This document shows positions 11,011 to 23,300 of a stretch of 64,000 nt of DNA, in pieces. Positions within the stretch are counted from its first letter, which is position 1. Each line of letters begins with the position of its first letter. Position numbers and translations under genes: made by a program. The DNA is taken from NCBI RefSeq assembly GCF_000327385.1, contig NW_008710807.1, positions 153,214 to 217,213 on the forward strand. Reading direction: 5' to 3'. The notes beneath the pieces are model-generated. The model ran no database searches and was not told the origin of the DNA. It worked only from the letters and a program-made list of their open reading frames with translations. This DNA is from Lottia gigantea (taxonomy: Eukaryota; Mollusca; Gastropoda; Lottiidae).

Positions 11011-12523
11011 CCATTTTATTTTAACGGTAGGTAGGACATTAAATACGCCCTGTTTTTACGTTTCTACGTTTTAAGTTACACATCAAAAGTTTCATTCACA
11101 ATTCTCAGTCAAACATAAACTTAATGTAACAGTAACACTGGAAAGTTTTATGGGTTGTATGGGCGGGATGGGTTGTATGGGTGGGATGGGGTCTGCCAAA
11201 ACTGTGTCACCGATTTCTTTCTGGGGTGGGGGAGGGGGTGCCAAGACAAGAATTATGAAATTGGGCTACTTTGAGTAAACATAAATATGACAAATTTTGA
11301 AGACCGAACACCGTATAAAGACGTACGTCGTCCAATCCAGTAATATTACCCAAAAAACAACATTATAATCAGATTGTTGATGCTATAAGCACAAATTACG
11401 TCAGAACACCACAGTCCTTGACCTAATCTGTCTGAATTATGACCTAACCTGTCTGAACTATGAACAATGATATATGAGTTATTTCCTTCTTGAATTATTA
11501 GAAAATGACAATATCCTTTCACATGACAACGCCTTGAGAAATTCCGGAAATTGTACACAACCTATTTCAAATTACACGTGCGCTCTTTCTTAATTAATTC
11601 TACGTCACGAGGCATTGTAATAACATATTTCAGACTGCATAGTGACAAAAATGCCGGGAGGACTCACATGGAAAAGGATGGTACAACGAACCGCAGGTCT
11701 GTAGCCAGACTTGATTGTTTGGAGGGTCAAGTCATTTCCAGAGGTGTTTAGCAGTCAGATTTTTTCGGGGGGGGGGGGGGGGGCGTACCGAGGACCCGTG
11801 GGCTAGAGGCCGTGAATGTTACAGATCCCACGACATTTAGAAGTTCAATATGTAAGTGGACCTAACCCTTGTAACGTGTGTCATGATAAAAAACCTATAC
11901 CGCTATTTAGACCGAAACATCTGTCTCTATGCTATTTTTCTATTTTGAAAGTTGTCAGTTGGTCAGCCTACTCTACAGCTAGGCCACTACTCCAGCCGAT
12001 TAATGTCAAAATATCTATAACAGGCTGGTATAGAAGCAGATGTTTCGTACTAAGCGTTGTGCAATGTCACAAGCTGAAAAAATAATCATTACACAAAAAC
12101 AAGCCGACTGAAATTTGAAATATTCCCAACAGTATATATCTATTAGAAGAATAAGTATATTATTATGGATTATTTATACATGTATGTATATGTTGAAACA
12201 GGGCACGACGTGACTGTGGTAATGACGTCATCACCTGGAGACACGTTTCTCATTTTTCAGTCTTTTATCTTTACTGTAGTTATGTAAACTACTTTAATAA
12301 AAAAATCTAATTTTTTTTATTTGACTCATCTCTCTGTCTGATTTTCATCACCTCGGAAACTAAATTTAGAACTTGTGAAATATTTAGAAGGTATTCTTTC
12401 CCGTAGGGTAATTCCAAGTTATATTCGTAGTTGAAGTGATATTCTCTCGGTCCAATCGGTACCAACTCTACTCCCAACAAGACCAATTTGCACGAGTTAC
12501 GTCATCAAACGCTTTGTCGTATT

Positions 12524-12640
12524 GGAATTGCAAGGTTCACAGACGTCTGATTGAAAATTGGAATGGTGCAAATGGAAGCTATAAAGTGCACCTGTATACA
12601 TAAAAAAAGTTAAGAAAAACTCTTCACAATCCCTTTAAAG
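12524..12640. repeat. Half copy of foldback family 2
   Basis: Contains GGAATTGCAAGGTTCACAG, ACGTCTGATTGAAAATTGG and TCTTCACAATCCCTTTAAAG, matching the right arm of the element at 10200-10535. Confidence 0.6.
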
Positions 12641-13202
12641 TCTACCGAATTTTTCTGCTCAACGAGATAATGTTACAATGTATTTTGACGTTTATGGGAA
12701 TGTAAATCAGCAAAATCGATAGCCGACATGAGTTGTGTTGTCTGTGAATATAATATTTTTAACATCAACACAAAAATTAAATCCCGCCATTATGCTCGTC
12801 TGAATGAATCTCTTGTCAAACAAATACAGCCATTATTGAAATTGTCTGAGCAGGTCTGTCAGAAACAAGTACGACCATTAGAGATAAAATGGTTTCAACA
12901 AAATGGTTTTATTTTCTCTTTTGCCATTAAATATTTATGTCGAAATTCTCGAGTAATATTCAATGCCATATATGATTTATTAAGCTTAGATGAAAGAATA
13001 AATTAAATCCATTTATTATCCGAGCGGTGTGGGGTCGCCTACGGATGGAAATTAATTTTGAATTAGATTTCTGTGGTATTCGCTGGCACCAACTACCCCC
13101 TTTCAGCCATGGTAACTAGTGACATCACTATGAAAGTCGGACATACACATAGAAACGCAACTGTATTGGTTGGCAACCAGTATAATGTATCCTGGTAAGA
13201 GC

Positions 13203-13462
13203 CGGAGAGCTAGTAAGTTGTCAGAGACTAAATAAGAGTCAGTGAGTCGTCAGAGACTAAATAAGAGTCAGTGAGTTGTCAGAGACTAAATAAGAGTCAG
13301 TGAGTCGTCAGAGACTAAATAAGAGTCAGTAAGTTGTCAGAGACTAGGTAAGGGTCAGTAAGTTGTCAGAGACTAAGGAAGAGTCAGTAAGTTGTCAGAG
13401 ACTAGGTAAGGGTCAGTAAGTTGTCAGAGACTAAGTAAAAGCCAGTAAGTTTTAAGAGAGTA
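13203..13462. repeat. 29-bp tandem repeat, about 9 copies
   Basis: Unit built on CAGTGAGTCGTCAGAGACTA followed by AATAAGAGT. The first copies are nearly identical; later ones carry AGTAAGTTGTC and AGGTAAGGG variants. Non-coding. Confidence 0.85.
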
Positions 13463-13468
13463 AGTAAG

Positions 13469-13725
13469 GTACTTTGCTGCATTAGCCACTATTCTTGTAT
13501 CGCGGAATGCAGCGATTTGATTGGATTACATGTTTATGCTAGCGAATACAGCCAATCAGAGCCCTCGACGGAAAGGCTATAAACCTTATGACTTCTTCTC
13601 GAGGCCCCTGTGACTGTATTCGCTGGCGTACAATCCAATCAAATCACGGCATTCCGTGTAACCAGAAAGGTGACTTAGTTAAGATAAAAGTACAGAGTTC
13701 GTAATGGCTTGACATTGTGAAGATG
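13469..13725. mobile_element. Palindromic foldback element (family 1), copy 1
   Basis: The left arm runs GCATTAGCCACTATTCTTG, then GGAATGCAGCGATTTGATTGG, then GCGAATACAGCCAATCAGAG. The right arm is the inverse: TGTATTCGCTGG, CAATCCAATCAAATCACGGC, ATTCCGTG, then CTTGACATTGTGAAGATG. No protein frame. Other copies are at 26335-26581 and 31975-32210, with halves at 28890 and 42255. Confidence 0.7.
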
Positions 13726-14704
13726 ATTCTATACCATTGTTGAGACTATCTATAAATCATTAATTTGGACTGGTTAAGAAGCTCAGTGGTATCAGGAAAT
13801 GGCCACCGTACGATCAGTCTGAGGGAAAATAAACATGGAATTGTTGTATTGATCTCGCTATAGACTGATATCTTCTTAATCACATCACGTCTCAACTCTT
13901 CCTTCTAAGAAGATGTAAAGGGAATGAAACTATTCGTCAATCCGATTTCCCTGTCAGTGACGCAAGTTGGAAGGGATGACACGGAAAAGGTAAAGGTGGG
14001 TTTGGATTTAAAGGCAATGCACCGTCCTCGGGGTGAGGCTTGGGGCGGGGCAGATAAATATCTAAATTGTTATTTCTAATAATCGTTACTAGCAGATGTA
14101 GTTATTTTCGCTCCAATAAGTTCACAAGTATTTGGTATATGAAATGCCCTGTAATTGTATTATAATGCCCTCGCTCTATTGATAATTCCCTAATAATATC
14201 TTCAATAGTCCATAATAAAGCTTTTACAAGTCCATATGATTCTTTTATTATCAGACATTTACATTTCTTTTCATCTTGTGTTTTGTCGATTCGAATTCAC
14301 ATAATGTCACCAAATAACTTCATAATCGAATAGTGTAAGCTACAATAGAGGGCGGACCATCTTTCAGCCATTCAGATATTTTCCAAGATTACAAAAATCT
14401 CTGAGAAAATGATTTATTTTTTTAAAAAGGAAATAAGGCTTTTAATCTCCCGACAAATAAGTTGTAAACAATCGAGGATATTTGCTTATTACATTGTATA
14501 AGCATTGTTCTTTGATTGTAAGCGAACGCATTGTCAAGTTTTAATTCTGAACTATGATATTGGGTAGCTTGAAAAGCGAAACTTATACGAGTATAACATT
14601 GTCATTCAGTGTGTTGATTGAATACATGTTTCCTGTCCGATTTTATACCTACATAGTACAGCAAAAATCAAAAGAAATCCAAATTTTCTTAATCTAATAG
14701 GCTA

Positions 14705-14835
14705 AGCAAGACAGGCAACGTCATGAAGTGTGCAACGGGGAAAATTCTGCAAGGACAGCAGCATTAGCTTACTCTTTTTTTCATTTCCAACTGTTGAGAG
14801 ATCTTAAAACATACACAGCCTGGATTAAGATTAAG
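14705..14835 (+). mobile_element. SINE-like repeat (GGAGTTTTACGTCC family), partial copy
   Basis: Shares AGGCAACGTCATG-AGTGTGCAA, AGGACAGCAGCATTAGC, ATTTCCAACTGTTGAGAG and CATACACAGCCTG with the fuller copies at 37730-37985 and 48640-48835. The 5' start and 3' tail are missing. Confidence 0.65.
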
Positions 14836-14892
14836 ATAGACGAGGCGCGGCGTCCGGTACGGTGTACAGAGTAGGATTATCGATTATTGATT

Positions 14893-14965
14893 ATGATCGA
14901 TACAAACGAAAATACAACAAGTGAACACACGAGGTACACGTGCGGACACGGTGCGGACATGATTC
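14893..14965. repeat. Dispersed 70-bp repeat (inverted partner at 103-172)
   Basis: Reverse-complement match to 103-172, from GATACAAACGAAAATAC to GGACATGATTC. It lies next to the partial SINE-like copy ending at 14835. Confidence 0.5.
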
Positions 14966-15364
14966 TTTTTTTTCTGCTGGTTCGATATCCCACACCTCAA
15001 CGGACACCGTACCTCGTAAAATTGGCACTTTAACACAGGGCCTCGATGAATATCGAAAATGATGGACAAGCTAGTGACTTTAAAACTTGATATAATTCAT
15101 GAAGCTCCTATCGTTTGTATACTATATTATAATAACAATAGGTCTATGTATTCTATTATACTTTTATTAACCCGTGGCTGATCGCATATGACTTTGAATA
15201 AACAACATTAATTATTAAAGCATATCGGCTGAACAAGTCGTTTCATGCCTCTTTTGATTAACCCTTTACGATTAAGAAATACGATACACAAGTAGACGTG
15301 AGGGTGGGAGAGGGTTATAGGCATAGCTTTGAGCTTTGACCGACACTGGGTCGAAGTATTAGTA

Positions 15365-15545
15365 CAGCATCATTATCTTGAGGAAGATTCGAACCTAGGT
15401 TTGATATTAAGAGCGACTCCTTGAGCCTCTATGACTTCTAAATTCCACATACAAGAGACCGGTGGTGGGTGAAAAACATTTTAGAGTTTAGCTCATGCTG
15501 TCCACACATGTTTCTGATACATAACCCTCGTGAGGACAACTAGTT
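15365..15545 (-). mobile_element. tRNA-derived SINE-like element, second copy
   Basis: On the minus strand a box-B-like CCTAGGTTCGAATCTTCC lies at about 15384-15401, with a degenerate box A above it. As in the 3440-3690 copy, the far end carries a GTCCTCACGAGG..GAAACATGTG segment (15505-15540), a decayed version of the hammerhead-like motif. Confidence 0.4.
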
Positions 15546-16287
15546 TTGGAAATGGGGGTAAACTTTCCATAATTGGACTATGAGAGTATTAGCAAACTCA
15601 TTAAGGCTTTGTTTAAAACCTACTTTGACATTTTCTATAAATCTTTGATTAAGTGACTCAGGCATTAAAATTTTATAATTGATACGGCTGAGCAATCATT
15701 AAACGATCAATGGTTATATGGCTAGGTTTAAAGGAGATCTACCTGAAATTTTCTCAAAAAACAAATTGTCATTTAAGATGTAAGATTTAAGATAGAAAAC
15801 GGTGTATTCCGAAGTATTTGGTGCAGCAATTTAGGGGCCATAGTTCGCCGATGTGACTTTACTCTTTTCCTTGTCAGTCTCTCGGATTTTTCCCCCCTTT
15901 TTTATCAGGTGAATGCGCGAACGCAGTCTCCCACACTGTAAAAATACGTACTCGAGTCACCCTTACCTTTAGCAAAAGAGTGCGACGTTAAGTCAGATGT
16001 GATAAACGTTGCTGATCGAAAATGCCCACAGGAGTCATTGCAGGGGGTGAGCCAATGCTAGATGCTATTCAAAAGCCTCATCCGTGGAGAACCTCTCTGC
16101 TGATCAAGGTTCCTCCTGTACCGGGAAAGTCGGTATTTGTTTTGATTGGTAGATGACAAGTTAATGTCATCTGATTTCTAGTCTACCGCCCTTTAAATAG
16201 TTTGTAAGTAATCTGATCTTATCTAATTAAGAATCAAACCTAAGATACAGTAACTAAACAACGGTCGCTAACAACACTAAAACAAAC

Positions 16288-16347
16288 CCAATTGGTCCTT
16301 TGTTTCAGCTATATATATCAGGTCTTGATTAGCAATATTCATTCAGT
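16288..16347 (+). promoter_or_regulatory. Core promoter of alpha-tubulin
   Basis: A CCAAT-type element (CCAATTGG, 16289-16296) is followed by a TATA-like ATATATAT (16311-16318). An initiator-like TCAGT lies at 16343-16347, about 30 bp downstream. The arrangement, about 100 bp upstream of the start codon exon, fits a strongly expressed TATA-driven gene. The start site is inferred, not measured. Confidence 0.6.
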
Positions 16348-16449
16348 GGTTACATCTGGCCTTGGATAGCTTCACAACAGCTACAGCAAGTTCCCGTCTT
16401 CCGACCTTAGTCAGTTTTGAATATAGCTCGAATTTTCTAAACCTTCAAT

Positions 16450-18276
<1,827 letters not shown>

Positions 18277-18301
18277 GATGTAACTAAATTTGAAACCGTT
18301 C

Positions 18302-18307
18302 AATAAA
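18302..18307 (+). terminator. Poly(A) signal of alpha-tubulin
   Basis: AATAAA lies 26 bp after the stop codon and is followed by an AT-rich stretch. This implies a very short 3' UTR. Confidence 0.75.
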
Positions 18308-18309
18308 AT

Positions 18310-20300
18310 AATGATTACAAGACGTTTTGTAAATTTCTGGAATGGGCTGGGTTAACATTTGAGTGGTTTTCAGTCTGAATCGTCCAAATCATCCTATGAG
18401 ATGTTATTCCACAACTACCATGTATAACTCCGTACAATGAATTTCGCATATGGACTATTTAGCAAAAATAAGCCGATAACAGAATTTATATAGCATTTTC
18501 CTATTTTGAGACTCCAGCTTGTAAAAATTTTTCAAAAATTCGTGCAGAAATTCAACTCTTTCCCTTTCCTTTTCCGTTTTTGGCACATGTTTTTGTAATG
18601 GCCCATATATGTGTTACAAATCCTTCCTTCTTATGGCTATAAATGGACCTTTAAATAGCCTACAATTGATCACCGTGTGATTCTCTCCAATACTTTGACT
18701 CTGGTCAAAAGAAAACCGGTCAATAAATAGCCGTTCTTTGTATATGGCGTATAATTGGATAGAGATCACCATTTCTTAGGGACAAGGTTAATGTAAAAAG
18801 CCCTATCATCCCTTGTAGTTGTAATTTCGAGGGCAAACCCATCGATTTGTACCCTGGGTATCCTGCTCGAGAACGACGCTAGTTCTGACGGTGGCATGGG
18901 GGTACAAATACTATCTATTACCATTCTTACAATCGCTTAAATTTAATTTGCAAAAAAGCATGGTGGTTTGGGTATAGGTCATTCGTATCCTGAATGGCGG
19001 TTGTAGACTCGCTCAAAGAGACTTTAACAGAGTACGTCATCTCCTCATTCTGATACGTCCCTCCCCATTCCAGTCCCCCACCCTCCATTCCCATTGCCAA
19101 CCCCTCTCTACCCCTCTCCCCCCAAATCCGAAACGCCCCCTCCCATACCGATACTTGGTTCAGCATGGTAGTTTGGGCAAACCTGACCCACCGCACTGTC
19201 CTGATTGATATGTCGGTTGACAAGTTTCTGTAGAAAAACAACATCATATGATTACAATATTATTACTTTCTAGGTTTCTTATTAAATATCTTGACCTGGC
19301 ATTAGTTTGCCATGACATTGGCATTGATTTTTTTTTTATTTTACAGCAAGGAATGAATTTTGGGCTTTTATGCTTCAAGCCCTCCTGTTTAGTTTTTAGT
19401 CTACTTTTAATGGAGTTTTACGTCCTCTTTTTTTTATGTAGGTCTACCTGATGGGGCTAAACATGATGGGCGACACCTGGCAGTATGCAATAATGGACAT
19501 TTTGACAGGAAAATGATAAATCAGTGATGTAACATAGCAAAAAGCCCATGGCCGAGCATAGACATTATAAATTATAATCTCTCGAGGGCTTGGACCGATG
19601 CAGTAAATAATTCGTTGTCGTCTGAAGTACTCAAGGGAAGCTACTCTTAAAAATAACTCTTCATTAAAGAGGTAGAATAAGTTGTCCTGTGATGTTGATA
19701 AAATTTTATTTTGCATTGAGCTTTTGATGTGTAATGAAAATTAATGATCTTGTATCAGCTGGAAGAGGTTGACACTCGAGAAACTAGAAAAATCAATGCC
19801 CCTGACAACGTTATTGCCCAAATTTGAAAATCATTGGGCTCTGATTGTCAGGAGATGACATATCGTATAAGGTGAGAATTTGGTTTTTCTACTCAATCAG
19901 TGATACTTTAGCTTTAATTATTGATGACTTGTTTGTTATCATTTACAAAGATTAGTCTGTTTACATGAAGATATTTAACAGGCTGCTTTCACTTCAGATG
20001 GTCATGTTATAAGATGACAACACACAACCACCCATGTTCCATTGATATTTTGTCTGTTGTATTGCCTATCTGAAAAACTGAAAGTTGAAGCATATGTCAA
20101 CTGCACCAGGAAGAGAAAGAGGGGTTCTAGTTAAGTAATGGAAGGATAGGTAGAATAGTTTACAGAATAGGTTGCACATTGTACATAGATTGTCAAGGAA
20201 GTAAACATTTTGATATGCTAACAGAATAGGTCATCAGAACTTTTCATACCCAGCGCCAGAGGCAGAAGAATTCTGTAGATTACTGAAATCTTATCATTTC
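18310..20300. other. Spacer between alpha-tubulin and PC7
   Basis: No gene is supported. It contains a C-rich patch (19060-19150), a partial SINE-like copy (19409-19515) and probably the 5' non-coding exon(s) and promoter of the PC7 gene, since the first coding exon is preceded by an acceptor (TTATCATTTCAG ending at 20302). The 5' exon itself could not be located. Confidence 0.5.
19409..19515 (+). mobile_element. SINE-like repeat (GGAGTTTTACGTCC family), 5' part
   Basis: Starts TGGAGTTTTACGTCCTCTTTT, continues with ATGGGCGACACC, GCAGTATGCAATAATGG and TTTGACAGGA. These blocks occur in the same order as in the copies at 37730 and 48640. Confidence 0.6.
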
Positions 20301-20306
20301 AGTGGG

Positions 20307-23300
20307 ATGCTACAGTTTTTTCAACAATGGCTGTTGGTAATCCTAGTCTTTCATATCTCAATCTTCCATATCATATCACCTGAACCCACTTCCCGCTTGT
20401 TTCTGAAGAAAATACCGTTACCAGATCATGTGACAAACCACAATACTATTTTATGCTGGACCATAAAGCTTGCCAATGATGCTGAAAACTTTTATTTGGA
20501 TGCAAAAAAGTTGGATTTGCTGTTTTATTCAAAGTTGGAATTCGATGAGGATCATCATACACTTTGTTACCAGCCAGATTTGAACCTAACAAAGTTAAAA
20601 GACTTGTCAGATCATCACCATAGTATTAAAGAAAAGAATCACCACCATTTTAAGTACTTGGAAGATTTACTGGAATCATTTTTAGACTCTCATCCCAGTG
20701 TAGAATGGTTTACTCAAGAGACTCTCCGATCTCGTCAAAAACGAGCAGTAGCTTTTGTTGATCCATATTTTACCAAACAATGGCATTTGGTAAGTTTTGA
20801 ATTGAAATTCTTGAATTTATATGAATGAATGAATATAGAAATATTTCAGGTTTCAGACTAAATGCAAAATACTTTTAATTTGATGTTGGGGAACGTAAAT
20901 AATGATGTTACCTCTGTCTGTAGCCGTAGTTTGAGATATATGCCAAGTTGCTAAACCTCAGTACCAATAAACATTGTTTATCAATTTCTTGATTTCTGTA
21001 TTCACAGGTTAATCGTCAGTTGGCCCATATGGATATTAATATAACTGGAGTTTGGGAGAGAAACGTGACAGGTCATGGGGTCACAGTGGCTGTAGTAGAT
21101 GATGGTTAGTCCACTTTTACTTTATTGAAATATTCTATTTATAGTCCAGTTTCGGCCAATCAGATTTCTATATTTTCAACAGTTAAGATTCTTTTCATAA
21201 TAATTTTTGACTTCTGATTTTCAGTCAGATGTCTGTTTTTCCCCTTTAACTAAGTGTTTTATGATGTAACTATCCTTTGTGACAATGAAATAATGATCTA
21301 AATACAGATTTGAAATATGCAAATAGAGGTAATAAATGTCCCTGATACACATAGAAAGCTTAGATAACCTCTTAACAATTCCTGTAATCCAATGCTTATT
21401 TTTCAGGAATTGAATGGACCAATCCAGATCTAAAAGCTAACTATAATTCTATGGGAAGCTGGGATTTAAATGATAATGATGCTGATCCTATGCCTAGTGA
21501 AAGTAAAGGTATGAGATTTTATCCAATGTTGGCAAATTTGATAAGACAAAATTCGCTAGTGTTTTGTTTTTGTCTTTTACTGGTGTTCGAAAGTACTGAA
21601 AATTTTCTTTTAGATCCAAGAAAGAAATCGTATCATTTTTTTGTCATAGGTTTTCATTGACTGTTATAAGGGTAAAAGACTGTTGTATTTATATTTTGAT
21701 GTATATTACAGTAAACAACCATCATGGTACGAGATGTGCGGGAGAAATAGCAGCTGTAGCGAATAATGATAGATGTGGAGTAGGGGTGGCTTATACTGCC
21801 AGAGTTTCAGGTAACTTCATCTTTAACATCATCATTATTCCTGATTTTCTTTCCATTGTAATCAAACAAGTTCTTTACTGCAGCCCTATTCTAAATTTAA
21901 ACCAATCAAAACGTGTCATGCAGAATCTGTTTCTTGATAACATTCTTTTGTCTAAATATAGGCTTTACGAACTGATAGAGCTGGATTTCAACTATACATA
22001 GTGCATTTGAAAATCAAAATCAGACATCCTGTTCTACTACAATTAAAAAAGAAATTGACACAAAGTTTCCATAACTGCTATTGTTTTATCCACTAGGTTT
22101 ACGAGTATTAGATGGACCAATGACTGACAGTCTAGAAGCTACAGCCTTTAATAAAAAATTACAAATTAACCATGTTTACAGTTGCAGGTAAACCTTTTGA
22201 CGTAATAATACCATAGATAGAATTATTTATCACAAAGTGTAGGGTTTCGTTCAGTTCGTGCAACTCCAATAAAGTTGCTAACATTTATTCATCTGCAAAA
22301 ACCTATGGCAGGCGTCCATTCGACTTCACAGTCCGTTTGTAGTTGTAGTGCTTCAATAAATACGATTTTTAGTTGACATTGTGTTTCTTTTCATTTAGTT
22401 ATATCAACATCAATAACAGTACAACATGACATATGTGAAGTAGATTAACTGAAAGATACAAATATTGAACTTAAAATATGCTTAGAATATAAAGACCGTG
22501 TAAGAATTGAAGTTTAAACACGTCCATGCTAAGCAACCGGCTTACTTATTTGACATTTACTAAAATGAAGTCTAAATATGTTTAAAACTATGACAATTAA
22601 TGAATGACAGGGATTGACAAGGCTCATGTATGCAAAAGGATTCTTACACTAAATATTTGCATTAAAATTTAAGGGTTTAGGGGATTATACAAGTCATAAT
22701 TTAAGGAAAATAAGAAATAATTATGGTAAACAATGAATTTGTCAGCCATGATGGTGACGTCAGAGTGCACTAGGGAAATTCCCATTTGACCACATTTTTT
22801 ATGAAAACTTATAATACACTACAAAGTTGACAAGATAATATAAAGTTAAAATACGCGATGTTTAATTAGACGTTAATGCAGTAATATATATCATACCGAT
22901 TTTGTTTCTATCCACGGCTTTTGCATACAAAACATAAAAGCTTGCTTCGTTAAAAATATTCATATAATAGTAGACTCTTGTTTCCAGTCATACTCATTTA
23001 GTCTCGTTCAAAAGTCTCATGATTGCAACTCGTGTTATTCGTGTCACTCGATATGTGTTCCGTGCATGTTTGTAGGCCTACACAAAGACAGGGCAATATT
23101 ATTAAATAGCTCACTTCTTTAATAAAATTATTAAACACATCATGTTTCAGCAAAGTTTACAAGTGTCATCATCAGATGAAATAACACTTAAAGATTCTTT
23201 TTTACCGCTTTTTTCCAGTTGGGGCCCAGATGATGATGGTAAAACAGTTGATGGTCCTCATATTCTAGCTGCTGTAAGTATCAAACATATTCTAGCTGCT

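Larger units (their letters stand above)
4670..16280. other. Gene-free stretch with many repeats and one gap
   Basis: I see no supportable gene here. Open frames longer than 60 codons at 4977-5255 and 12728-13006 lack homology I recognise, and no splice-linked partners were found. The interval is filled by degenerate tandem repeats and dispersed elements, listed one by one, plus the N gap near 7.1 kb. Base composition is AT-rich apart from G runs at 6991-7015, 7164-7176 and about 11766-11782. Confidence 0.55.

Noticed and set aside
11160-11250. G-rich tract (GGGTTGTATGGGCGGGATGGG) as a promoter or G-quadruplex switch
   Set aside because: It could form a G-quadruplex in principle, but no gene lies beside it and similar G-rich patches are scattered through the repeats.
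12728-13006. 92-codon frame starting MSCVVCEYN
   Set aside because: No homology recognised, no splice partner and no promoter; kept only as a note.
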